Assembly: GCA_028874195.1 (NCBI GenBank)
Contig: JAPPLM010000033.1
Span: forward strand, 1 to 64,000
Reading direction: 5' to 3'
DNA: 64,000 nucleotides
Origin: Chloroflexota bacterium
GTDB lineage: Bacteria; Chloroflexota; UBA11872; VXOZ01
This document shows positions 15,743-26,354 of this stretch, piece by piece. The notes beneath the pieces are model-generated. The model was not told where the DNA came from. It was given only the letters and a program-made list of their open reading frames with translations, and did not search any database. The position numbers and the translations under genes were made by a program. The number at the start of each line of letters is the position of its first letter. Position 1 is the first letter of the stretch.

Positions 15743-17314
15743 ATGACCTTTGACCTTCTCATCCGCAACGGTCGTGTCATCGACGGGCTTGGCAACCCGT
15801 GGTTTCGGGCCGACGTTGGTATTTCACAAGGCCGGATTACTGCTGTTGGACGCTTGGACTCGAGCGGCGCGGAGACCGTGATCGATGCTAAAGGGAAAAT
15901 AGTCTGTCCCGGCTTTATCGACGTCCACAATCACTCCGACCTCATCTTATTGCGCGAGCCGGACCACACCCCCAAAGTCGCGCAGGGCATCACCACCGAG
16001 ATTCTGGGTTCCGACGGCATCGGCTACGCGCCCATGTCGCCCAAGCACCTGCGCGAGACCACCCAGCTCTACCACGCCATCAACGGCGGTCTGCCTGAAC
16101 ACGTCGAGCTGTGGCAGACCATTCCCGAATACCTGAACCGCTTCGACGGAAATGTCGCCGTCAACGTTGCCTTCCAAGTGCCGCACAACGCCTTGCGGCT
16201 GGCGGTGATTGGTTGGGAAAACCGCGCCGCTTCCGAGGATGACCTCAAGCAAATGGCGCGCTTGGCCGCGGAAGCCATGGAGCAGGGGTGTGTGGGCTTT
16301 GCCACCGGCCTCTCCTACCACCCGCACGTGTTTTGCGGGCTGGAGGAACTCGTCGCCATCAGCCAGGCCGTGGCCGCGTATGGCGGCGTCTACAACACGC
16401 ACATGCGCTACCACCTGGGCGATCAGTTCCTGGATCCGGTGCACGAGACGCTGGACGTGGCGCGCCAGGCCGATATTCCCGTGCACATCGCACACTACCT
16501 CATCTCCGGCGTCGATACCTGGGGGTTGAGCAGCCAGCGGCTGGCGCTGGTGGACTCCGGCCGCGCAGAAGGCCTGGACGTGACCTATGACGCCTATTGC
16601 TATCCCGCCGGCTCCACCACCGGCATGTTCGTGCTGCCGCTCTGGATGGGCGCCGATGGGCCGCACGCCATGTTGAAACGCGTGCGCTCGCCCAACGTTA
16701 TGGCGCAGATCCTCGACGAAATCCAAGGCCGCGAGCGCGATTTCTACGCCCGCATGCAGATAACCTACATTGGCGCCGAGCGTTATCGGGAGTGGGAAGG
16801 CCGCCGCCTGGCCGACGTTGCCGATGAGGTGGGTGAAGCGCCCGACGCGCTGCTGCTGCGGTTGCTTGATGAAACCGCGCTGGAACTCGGCTTCACGTTC
16901 CACTTCGGCAACGAGGCCGACGTGCAGGCCATCATCCAACACCCGGCCCACATAGGCTCCACGGACGCCATCATGATGGGCAGTTCACCCCATCCCCGCG
17001 CCTACGGCACCTACCCGCGCTTCCTCGGCCACTACACCCGCGACCTTGGCCTCTTCACCCTGGAAGACGCCATCCGCCGCTTCACCGGCTTCCCGGCGCA
17101 GCGTTTTGGCTTGTCCGATCGCGGCATCATTCGCACCGGCATGGCCGCCGACATCGTGGTCTTCGATCCGGCTACGGTCATCGACCGGTCTACGTTCGAG
17201 GACCCGCGCCAATACCCCGTGGGCATCGAACACGTGCTCGTCAACGGCACGCCCGTCATTGCAGACAGCGCCCCCACCGGCGCCCGCCCCGGCCGGGCGC
17301 TCCGGCGGGGGTAG
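15743..17314 (+). CDS. N-acyl-D-amino-acid deacylase / D-aminoacylase family amidohydrolase
   Basis: Metal-dependent amidohydrolase (523 aa) of the D-aminoacylase family, which removes N-acyl groups from D-amino acids or opens related cyclic amides. The N-terminal beta-sandwich opens FDLLIRNGRVIDGLGNPW. The metal site is FIDVHNHSD with His62 and His64, HIAHYLISG near residue 251 supplies a further histidine, and ASIGSTDAIM-type sequence near 408 precedes a C-terminal GMAADIVVFDPATV (about residues 463-476). It is monocistronic and about 40 nt after the second toxin-antitoxin pair. It fits the amide-degrading theme with the formamidases and nitrilase. Confidence 0.9.
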   Translation: MTFDLLIRNGRVIDGLGNPWFRADVGISQGRITAVGRLDSSGAETVIDAKGKIVCPGFIDVHNHSDLILLREPDHTPKVAQGITTEILGSDGIGYAPMSPKHLRETTQLYHAINGGLPEHVELWQTIPEYLNRFDGNVAVNVAFQVPHNALRLAVIGWENRAASEDDLKQMARLAAEAMEQGCVGFATGLSYHPHVFCGLEELVAISQAVAAYGGVYNTHMRYHLGDQFLDPVHETLDVARQADIPVHIAHYLISGVDTWGLSSQRLALVDSGRAEGLDVTYDAYCYPAGSTTGMFVLPLWMGADGPHAMLKRVRSPNVMAQILDEIQGRERDFYARMQITYIGAERYREWEGRRLADVADEVGEAPDALLLRLLDETALELGFTFHFGNEADVQAIIQHPAHIGSTDAIMMGSSPHPRAYGTYPRFLGHYTRDLGLFTLEDAIRRFTGFPAQRFGLSDRGIIRTGMAADIVVFDPATVIDRSTFEDPRQYPVGIEHVLVNGTPVIADSAPTGARPGRALRRG

Positions 17315-17764
17315 TCCCTTTCCCGGCCGACGCTTTCCCTGAACCGAGACTGCGTGCCTCCTCGCCTCGCTGACGATATCCCTCGCAATCCGCGCCCCGA
17401 GCGCCTGCACAATTTCCCGCTCCCATCCTTTCTGCACTCCTCGAATCTGACGTATGCTGGCAGCGCGCCGGGTGCGCACACGTGCCGTATACGCTAGCCG
17501 CGCGGCCCCGTACAAACCCTTGCATGAAGCACTGTATGCATCTACTTAACAATAACCTACGTTAATTGCCTATTTTTTCAAAAATAATGGTATTTACTAA
17601 ATAATGAGTTGCATTCTTCAAAAAGATGCATTATACTCTCCAAAAGGTGTAGAATTCTGAACATGCGGTTAGGAGGTTGCCAAAACCGCTTTAATCCGGT
17701 TCGGACGTGAATCCAGCCAATTGTGCTCTCGCATCTTCAGAAACACGAGTGGAGGGAAACCTTA
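17315..17764 (+). other. Long leader region of the ABC exporter operon
   Basis: A 450-nt gap whose right half (about 17540-17650) is strongly AT-rich and holds the promoter described separately. The left half is GC-rich, with no gene or repeat I can support. Confidence 0.5.
17609..17637 (+). promoter_or_regulatory. Sigma-70-type promoter with internal palindrome
   Basis: TTGCAT (17609-17614), a 17-nt spacer, then TATACT (17632-17637) give near-consensus elements at ideal spacing in an AT-rich stretch. Within the spacer region TGCATTCTT is mirrored by AAGATGCA, an operator-like inverted repeat between the two boxes. It points at the ABC operon starting at 17765, leaving a leader of about 120 nt. 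Confidence 0.65.
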
Positions 17765-18685
17765 ATGGACGGTAACCCGGTAATCCAAACCGAAGGGCTC
17801 ACCAAGCGGTTTGGGAAGATCGTTGCCGTAGATAATCTCTCGTTGACCGTGCCGCGCGGCCATGTTTTCGGTCTGCTCGGCCCCAACGGCTCCGGCAAGA
17901 CCACGACCATGGGCATGCTCTTGGGTCTGACGCGGCCTACTGCAGGCAGTTTTCGCCTGTTTGGTTCGCAGAGCAACCATCAAGACGCCCTGCGCCGCGT
18001 CGGCGCCATCGTCGAAACACCCACATTCTACCCGTACCTCTCCGGTCGCCAGAATCTCGCCTACTTCCAAGGCATTCTGGGACGCGGCAGCGCCAAAGAA
18101 CTCGACGACCTGCTGGAGAGAGTAAGCTTAGCCGACCGCGGCGACGACCGCTTCCATACCTACTCCCTCGGCATGAAGCAGCGTCTTGGGATAGCCTACG
18201 CGCTCTTGGGCGATCCGGAACTGCTCTTTCTGGATGAACCCGCCAACGGCATGGACCCCGCCGGCATGGCCGAGATACGCGATCTCATACGCAGTCTGGG
18301 GACGGAGGACCGCACGGTCTTTCTCTCCAGTCACCTGCTCCACGAGGTCGAGCAGGTCTGCGACAGCGTGGTGATTCTCTCCAAGGGCAAGCTCATCGCC
18401 CAGGGCAGCGTGGCCGACTTGCTACAAGGCCGCGGGCAGACCCGCCTGCGCACGACCGACAATGCTCAAGCGCTCACCGTCTTGTCGGCGTTGGATTGGG
18501 TGGAGAAGGCCACGCTGGAAGGCGAAACGCTGGTGGTGACTGCGCCGCCTGAGCGCGCAGCGGAGTTGAGCACCGTGCTAGGCCGGGCCGACATCTACGT
18601 CACCGAGATGACCAGCGGCGCGGAATCCCTGGAAAGCTATTTCCTGGAAATCACCGCCGCGGAAGAGGAAGGAGAAGCAAAGTGA
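17765..18685 (+). CDS. ABC-2 type exporter, ATP-binding protein
   Basis: ATPase subunit of an ABC-2 exporter (306 aa), in the BcrA/NatA/CcmA-like group. Walker A GPNGSGKT is at residues 39-46, the signature is the variant YSLGMKQ (133-139) common in this subfamily, Walker B LLFLDEP is at 153-159, and SSHLLHE supplies the H-loop. The C-terminal 80 residues form the usual accessory domain. ATG 17765 follows GGAGGGA; an upstream in-frame ATG at 17723 is less likely. The gene overlaps the first permease by 4 nt. The substrate is unknown; such systems export peptides, lipids or antibiotics, or act in stress resistance. Confidence 0.93.
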   Translation: MDGNPVIQTEGLTKRFGKIVAVDNLSLTVPRGHVFGLLGPNGSGKTTTMGMLLGLTRPTAGSFRLFGSQSNHQDALRRVGAIVETPTFYPYLSGRQNLAYFQGILGRGSAKELDDLLERVSLADRGDDRFHTYSLGMKQRLGIAYALLGDPELLFLDEPANGMDPAGMAEIRDLIRSLGTEDRTVFLSSHLLHEVEQVCDSVVILSKGKLIAQGSVADLLQGRGQTRLRTTDNAQALTVLSALDWVEKATLEGETLVVTAPPERAAELSTVLGRADIYVTEMTSGAESLESYFLEITAAEEEGEAK

Positions 18686-19755
18686 TCGCCAACGTCTTGC
18701 GGCTCACCGTCTGGGAGTGGCACAAGCTCCGCCGCCGCCGCATCACCTGGCTTCTCTTAGCAATAGCAATTGTGATTGCGCAACTCTGCCTATGGAGCCT
18801 CTACATTGCCTACCAAACCGACTTTCTCGGTGAAGCCAATCAACTCACGCAATCATATGCTCCCAAAGACGGTGAAGAGGGTGGAGGATCAGAGTTTTCC
18901 GTCACCATGAGTTGCGCGGACATGCGAGAGGGGCGCATTCCCTCTGAAGTCAATGAACTCCCTGAAAGTCAGCGACAAGAAGTTCTCGCGGATTTCGAGC
19001 GTTTCTTCACTGAAGATTGCGCACAGCTAGAGGAAGCCCGAGAAACGCTCCGCAAAAACTTTACGCTCCCAGGCAGCATTGGCGGCATCCTATCTATCGT
19101 GCAAAGCGTTGCGGTCATCCTCACCATAGTCTTAGCCGCATCGACACTGGGCAGTGAGTATGGTTGGGGCACCCTGCGAACAGTCCTCGTCAGGGGAGTC
19201 GGTCGTTGGCAATACCTGGCGTCGAAGACCATTGCGCTCATGCTCATGGTAGTCGCAGGATTGCTAATCATGTGCTTGACCGTTGCGGTCGGCAGCCTGG
19301 TCACAACACTCCTTGTAGCTAACGCCAATGATGGGCTTGGCGCCACCATCGAACTGTCTGAGTGGACGGTCACCGCCGCCATGTTCGGCAAGACGTTATA
19401 TGGATTGGTGCCCTATCTGATAGCGGCTCTGTTCCTTGGGGTATTGACCTCATCTACGTATGCCAGCATCTCAATTGCGCTAGTCTACTATGTAGGTGAA
19501 CTGGTGATCGTTCCGATGCTGAGCACCCTTTTCGACTGGTTCCGCAACGTAAAACAGTACGTGCTCGGTCCCAGCATCCAAAACTGGCTCGACAATCCGC
19601 CGCTCATCCAAATAGGCGCTTCTAGTGGCTCAGACTTGCAGAATCCGGATGTGCTCCAAGCCTTCCTCGTTTTGCTAGCATATATAATCATATTCGGCGC
19701 GGCGACGTTCTGGCTCTTCCAACGCCGCGACATCACCGGTGCAAAGGGCCAATGA
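18682..19755 (+). CDS. ABC-2 type permease, paralogue 1
   Basis: Integral membrane subunit (357 aa) of the exporter. The N-terminus LRLTVWEWHKLRRRR leads into a first membrane helix. A large acidic extracytoplasmic loop (about residues 50-125) contains two cysteines, in MSCADMREGRIP and EDCAQLEEA. About five further helices follow, with GSEYGWGTLRT at the cytoplasmic face, typical of ABC-2 permeases. The C-terminus is FWLFQRRDITGAKGQ. It starts with GTG overlapping the ATPase stop. The next gene is a paralogue with the same ends, so the transporter is probably a heterodimer. Confidence 0.87.
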   Translation: MIANVLRLTVWEWHKLRRRRITWLLLAIAIVIAQLCLWSLYIAYQTDFLGEANQLTQSYAPKDGEEGGGSEFSVTMSCADMREGRIPSEVNELPESQRQEVLADFERFFTEDCAQLEEARETLRKNFTLPGSIGGILSIVQSVAVILTIVLAASTLGSEYGWGTLRTVLVRGVGRWQYLASKTIALMLMVVAGLLIMCLTVAVGSLVTTLLVANANDGLGATIELSEWTVTAAMFGKTLYGLVPYLIAALFLGVLTSSTYASISIALVYYVGELVIVPMLSTLFDWFRNVKQYVLGPSIQNWLDNPPLIQIGASSGSDLQNPDVLQAFLVLLAYIIIFGAATFWLFQRRDITGAKGQ

Positions 19756-19823
19756 CCGCGCCCGGGCAAGCGCTTGCAGCAGCCCTGGTTCGCGCTCATC
19801 CCCACAAGGATAGGAGAAGGGAA

Positions 19824-20873
19824 TTGATTGTCCACATCTTGCGACTTACGGTATGGGAATGGCACAAGCTCCGCCGCCGCCTGCTGCCGTGGATACTCTT
19901 GGGAATCGTTGTCATCCTGATGCAAGTAGCGGTGTGGGGCGCCTACGCCGTGTACCGCACCGAACCCTTCTCGCCGCAACACAGCACTTCCATTCAGTCC
20001 CAGACTGATGAAGACGAAACGGTGTTCGAAGCGTCATGGAGGTGCAAGGACGTGCGGGGCGAGCGTATCCCGCCGGAGGTGGAAAACGTCGCCGAGGAGT
20101 ACCGCGAGCGAGCGCTCGCGAGTGTGCAGGAGTTTCGCGAATCGTGCACAGGGTACGAGGAGTTCCGCAACTTTACGAGCAACGCGGTCTTGCTGCCGAA
20201 TAGCATTCTCTTAGGCTTCGACCTGCTGCAAGGGACCCTGTTCATTCTCGTCAGCATCTTGGGCGCGGCGGCGCTGGGGAGTGAGTACGGTTGGGGCACG
20301 TTGCGCACGGTGTTGACGAAAGGCACAGGCCGCTGGCAGTTCCTGACGGCAAAGCTCGTCGCGCTTATGTTCACGGCGCTGGTTGGACTGCTCATTGCCG
20401 CGGCTACGGTGGCGGTTAGCAGCATCTTGATTGGCATCCTCGGCTTGGAAGGCGAACCGCTGCAAGGCTCGGCGGAGTGGCTTGACGTACCCATCAAGAT
20501 GGGTACGCTGCTCTATAGCTTCCTCCCGTACGCCATGCTGGCCTTGCTCGTCACGACCGTGACCCAGTCTACGGCTGCGGGCATCACCGCTTTCGTGGTC
20601 TACTACCTGATCGAGGCGACGCTCTTCCCGCCCTTGAATAGCTTCGAATGGTTCAAGCGGGCATCGGAATACCTGCTTAGTCCGAACGCCACGGCCTTGC
20701 TCGAATCGAGCTACGGGGAGGTTTCCGTCACAATTGGCAACAACGGAGGCGACGCGGTTCAGCCGGACGTGCTCCACGCCATCCTTGTCCTGGCGGCCTA
20801 CACACTCGTCTTCGGTGCGGCAACGTTCTGGCTCTTCCAACGCCGGGACATCACCGGCGCGAAAGGCGGCTGA
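19824..20873 (+). CDS. ABC-2 type permease, paralogue 2
   Basis: Second membrane subunit (349 aa from TTG 19824, which follows GGAGAAGGG and aligns with the start of paralogue 1). An alternative ATG at 19752 overlaps the previous stop and would add 24 residues. The architecture repeats paralogue 1: LRLTVWEWHKLRRR, a long polar loop with two cysteines (WRCKDVRGERIPPEV and ESCTGYEEF), GSEYGWGTLRTVLTKG, and a C-terminal FWLFQRRDITGAKGG. The last 50 nt are nearly identical to those of paralogue 1, suggesting gene conversion or strong constraint. It is the last gene of the operon. Confidence 0.87.
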   Translation: MIVHILRLTVWEWHKLRRRLLPWILLGIVVILMQVAVWGAYAVYRTEPFSPQHSTSIQSQTDEDETVFEASWRCKDVRGERIPPEVENVAEEYRERALASVQEFRESCTGYEEFRNFTSNAVLLPNSILLGFDLLQGTLFILVSILGAAALGSEYGWGTLRTVLTKGTGRWQFLTAKLVALMFTALVGLLIAAATVAVSSILIGILGLEGEPLQGSAEWLDVPIKMGTLLYSFLPYAMLALLVTTVTQSTAAGITAFVVYYLIEATLFPPLNSFEWFKRASEYLLSPNATALLESSYGEVSVTIGNNGGDAVQPDVLHAILVLAAYTLVFGAATFWLFQRRDITGAKGG

Positions 20874-20920
20874 CGTCCGGTAAGGGAAAAGCGCTGCAAA
20901 GCGCTCAGGATCTGTCTATA

Positions 20921-20950
20921 GTAAGGGTCACGAGGTGTCGTGACCCTTAC
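20921..20950 (+). terminator. Perfect 13-bp hairpin after the ABC operon
   Basis: GTAAGGGTCACGA (20921-20933) and TCGTGACCCTTAC (20938-20950) form a perfect stem with a 4-nt loop. A smaller GGTTAACC palindrome follows. There is no T tract, so it may be a weak or factor-assisted terminator, an mRNA-stabilising hairpin, or an operator for katG. The remainder of the 20874-21185 gap shows no gene. Confidence 0.55.
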
Positions 20951-21125
20951 GGTTAACCGTAAGAAAATCCGTGCCAGACTCTGCCGTAGCGGTATGGTAC
21001 TATGCCACTCACAAAGGAGTGCGCGCGCAGTCAATGCGCTCCGTCTGCTTGGCTGCGCGGCTGTCGGGAAGGCGCGGCGCCGCGAGGTTTCCCCGGGTTG
21101 GCGACGGCACGCACACTGCGGATAG

Positions 21126-23318
<2,193 letters not shown>

Positions 23319-23483
23319 TCGCAGCGGGGCGCTACGTGCGCGTTGGGAGCACGAGGGACAAGACTTGGAAGACCTCAAGGGGCATTTTAGTTGCCTTTTG
23401 CGGAAACTACTAAAGCACTGGGCCAGGAAAACGGACAGCCCCAGCGGTTCAGCCACTCCCTGGGGTCATCCGGCGGTTAGCGT

Positions 23484-23800
23484 TCAGGAGGCGTCATACA
23501 CGACCCTTCCCTCGGCCAGCGCCGGTTTGATGATCAGCGCGTGACTGTCCTTATACCGCTCCACGTCCGCCGGAGAGACCATGACAGCGTCCACGGCGGC
23601 GCCGACCCCGTGCAGCTTGCGGTATATCTGCCCTACGAGTTTTCGCGAGTGCCCGCCTTTACGAATAATGAGCAAATCGACATCGCTGTGCGGGCCCATC
23701 TCGCCGCGCGCAGCGGAGCCGAAAAGGATGATCCTCTCCGGTTGCGCCTCTCGACAATTCTCTTGATTATGTCATCCAGAATGGCTTGTTCGAGCATCAT
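23484..23800 (-). pseudogene. Frameshifted MNT nucleotidyltransferase
   Basis: The start MMLEQAILDDIIKRIVE (from 23800) is in one frame. The rest, reading PERIILFGSAARGEMGPHSDVDLLII and onward to 23484, is in another. A one-base shift near 23747 explains both. The MNT motif GSAARGEMGPHSDVD would otherwise be intact. The ATG ATG start overlaps the end of a HEPN-like reading frame, the standard toxin-antitoxin overlap. It belongs to a different MNT subgroup from the 14.5-15.7 kb copies. Confidence 0.75.
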
Positions 23801-24150
23801 CGAGTATCCAATTCCCGCCTGTCGAGTCTCGGCTGCCACGCATTGATCAGGAATTCCAAAGAATCTGCATAGACGTGCGCCCGCTGTTCCGTTATCAGAA
23901 ACACACCACTATCAGAAACATATCACGCAAAGGGTCTCCATCCAAGTAGCGCAGGTTTGCAACCTGCGCCTCGTTTTGTCCGGCTCCGAAAGCAGAAACG
24001 GAAAGAACCTGTGTCGGAAGTCCTTGTCTTTGGGCAACGCGCCCTAAGATGGCCACTTGCTTTAGCGTGAACCAACAGATCATATCCCCGTTCTCGCCAC
24101 CCTTCTCGGCAAAACATCCTCTGTTCCCATAGTCGAACCTTCGACTTCAA
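23801..24150 (-). pseudogene. Decayed HEPN-like partner gene
   Basis: Just upstream of the MNT remnant a frame reads TEQRAHVYADSLEFLINAW and ends at a TGA that overlaps the MNT ATG. This resembles the C-terminal helix of a HEPN toxin. Upstream fragments in other frames (for example YDLLVHAKASGHLRA, 24065-24100) are separated by stops. A GCGCAGGTT palindrome at 23949-23969 sits inside and may have broken the gene. Confidence 0.45.
23949..23969. repeat. GCGCAGGTT-TGC-AACCTGCGC palindrome
   Basis: A perfect 9-bp stem with a 3-nt loop. It is the uninterrupted form of the outer repeat seen at 1152-1198 and inside ybeY, here inside the decayed HEPN region. Confidence 0.75.
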
Positions 24151-24286
24151 GCTCTATAATGGAATGAACTATCAGGGCTTTAGAGGCATTGGAGTCTTCC
24201 TGGAAGTTCGTTCGCCCGCTGGCAACAGGCAAGTCGTCTCAGCGAATACCACGGGCACCCCCTGAACAGAGACAGGCCCCGGTCAA

Positions 24287-25624
24287 ATGGCCAACGTACT
24301 TGAAACCATCACCAAGCTCAAGAGAGAACTCGACGGCCTGCGGCCATTGCCGCAGACTGTGCTGGCTCAGGTAGAGCAGAAACTGCGGCTCGAGGCGAAC
24401 TACCACTCCAATGCTATTGAAGGCAACACGCTGACCCTCGGCGAGACCCGCAGCCTCATCCTCCACGGCGTGACCGCGCGCGGCAAGCCCTTGCGCGACC
24501 ACCTGGACATTCAAGGGCATGACAAGGCCGTAAAGGCGATTGAGGACGCGGTAAAGGATAACCAAGAACTCAACGAGGTCTTCATACGCAATCTCCACCG
24601 CGTGTTGCTGAAAGAACCGTACAAAACGAAGGCGGAGACTCCGGAGGGAACGCTGATAGAGCGCACGATTTCACTTGGTGACTACAAGACGGTACCGAAC
24701 AATGTGAGGACAGCCACCGGCGAAACGTACTTCTTCACGCCCCCCGAGCAAGTAAAGCAGGCAATGGGGGACCTCATCGACTGGTACCGCGCCAAGGAGC
24801 GGGAGGGCGAACACCCGATAGTCATCGCCGCCACCTTCCACTACCGCTTCGTGCACATCCATCCTTTCGACGACGGCAACGGCCGCATGGCGCGGCTGCT
24901 GATGAATATGGTCCTGATCAAGCACGGCTACACGGTGGCGATGATTCGACGGGAGAACCGAGACGAGTATCTGAGCAAGTTGGAGCATGTTGATAAAACC
25001 GAGGACCTGACAGAGTTCATCAACTACATTGCAGAATGCTGCGAATACGCTCTCAACCTTTATCTTAAGGCTGCGCGCGGAGAACCCATAGACGATATCG
25101 ATGACATTGACAAAGAGATCGCGCTCTTCAAGCAGTCCCATGCCAGAACCAATGTTCAAGGGTTTTCTTCAAAGTCGTTTGTCAAGTCTGTCTTGAGTCC
25201 ATTCTACGAATACTGTTCAGGTAAGGTCTGGAGCATTTCGGATGCATTTGGCAACGTGGATGTGACTATTGATGTCGAAGGAACTGACATAGAAGACAAA
25301 CCAATACAGCCCTGCAGATTCGGGATAAATGAGGGATCGCCTACACTTCAGTCCTTGCTGGATTCAGAGAATGTCCCGGATGAAATGGGCTCAATCTCAA
25401 CCGTTTTTTCAAGCGGCTTTTCACGCTTCAGGCAAAGAGAGGGTGAGGGCATCAACTTGCGCGTTGAAAACAACACTGACGCGGACCGATGTAGATGGCA
25501 GTTCTATAGCGAAGTGCTAGGTGTCCAACGGAGTCACGAGGGCAGAGACCTCGACGACCTCAAGAGATTGTACGACGACCTGCTGCGAGAATTGATGAAG
25601 TATCTTGACCGCAGCAACCCATGA
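24287..25624 (+). CDS. Fic-domain protein (AMPylase, class II)
   Basis: Fido-fold enzyme (445 aa) that transfers AMP or another nucleotide moiety onto protein hydroxyls. The catalytic motif HPFDDGNGR is at residues 192-200. An N-terminal inhibitory helix motif SNAIEGN (41-47) fits the [S/T]xxxE[G/N] of class II Fic proteins, which self-inhibit through that glutamate. After the Fic core, residues about 280-445 form a C-terminal region of uncertain fold, in place of the usual winged helix. A TATAAT lies at 24155-24160, but without a clear -35 box. No antitoxin gene is adjacent. Its position between the decayed HEPN/MNT locus and a channel remnant suggests a variable region. Confidence 0.9.
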   Translation: MANVLETITKLKRELDGLRPLPQTVLAQVEQKLRLEANYHSNAIEGNTLTLGETRSLILHGVTARGKPLRDHLDIQGHDKAVKAIEDAVKDNQELNEVFIRNLHRVLLKEPYKTKAETPEGTLIERTISLGDYKTVPNNVRTATGETYFFTPPEQVKQAMGDLIDWYRAKEREGEHPIVIAATFHYRFVHIHPFDDGNGRMARLLMNMVLIKHGYTVAMIRRENRDEYLSKLEHVDKTEDLTEFINYIAECCEYALNLYLKAARGEPIDDIDDIDKEIALFKQSHARTNVQGFSSKSFVKSVLSPFYEYCSGKVWSISDAFGNVDVTIDVEGTDIEDKPIQPCRFGINEGSPTLQSLLDSENVPDEMGSISTVFSSGFSRFRQREGEGINLRVENNTDADRCRWQFYSEVLGVQRSHEGRDLDDLKRLYDDLLRELMKYLDRSNP

Positions 25625-25639
25625 CCAACTCTAGGGAGA

Positions 25640-25975
25640 CTGCCACGACTCCGGCCCAAAGATTGCCGTGGCATTTGGTCAAACGTCTGCTACCCCAATG
25701 CAAAACCGCTCACCTCCGATTTTCTTGACGAAATTCTCGATCCCTCGCGCATTGGCCCAAGACTTGCCGAAATAGCCGTTGCCGCCGATTCGGGCTACGC
25801 GGGCATGGACCTTACCGAATTCGCAGCGGCACACTCGTTGCAAGTGCTAGCAATAAGTAAACAAGACGGTCAGTTGCTCTTTTCTCCGGCAACGGATGTC
25901 GTGCTGGATCCCGGCGACAGGGTAGTGGTGGCCGGAGACGACGCGCAACTTCAACACCTGAAAGGCGATGCTTAG
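25640..25975 (+). pseudogene. C-terminal remnant of a potassium channel/transporter (RCK_C / TrkA-C domain)
   Basis: The open frame ending at TAG 25975 reads TSDFLDEILDPSRIGPRLAE, then VLAISKQDGQLLFSP and LDPGDRVVVAGDDAQL. This is the pattern of the regulator-of-K+-conductance C-terminal domain, which binds ions or nucleotides. The preceding membrane and NAD-binding parts are absent and there is no start codon or ribosome-binding site in frame. I read it as a truncated pseudogene; a mis-started small protein is less likely. Confidence 0.65.
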
Positions 25976-26354
25976 CGCGGCGCAGGGCCCGCCTTCTGCG
26001 GCGCGCCCCTTCCCACACAGTGGCACACAAACCGTACAATTCGCCCTGAGAATCCTGGGTTTGCGGCACCCCTTCTCTGCCAGCAATTGCGCTACTCTCC
26101 GGCGGTGCTGTGGTCTGGCCTCACACGTCCAGAAACCCCAATCTTATGTGAATATAGGCACCTCCAAGGGTATTCTGCACTGCAGGAATCTTCATGACAC
26201 TCCCCTCCAGTTATGGTAGGATACTTCCCACACCAAGACTCTTGATGGAGTGCTGATTGTACGCGACTTTCGATGCGCTTGCTCAAGCTCCTATAACGAG
26301 ATTCCCTATGGAGTAGCTGGTATGTCTTCACTCTCTATCGGCTGGTAGGTCAGA
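25976..26354 (+). other. Gap upstream of the SulP transporter
   Basis: About 380 nt with no convincing ORF. It presumably carries the SulP promoter, but I see no clear -35/-10 pair. Confidence 0.35.

Noticed and set aside
15947-16951. A 334-codon antisense frame inside the D-aminoacylase gene
   Set aside because: The plus-strand protein has clear catalytic motifs; the antisense product is low-complexity His/Gly/Val-rich and has no start signal.
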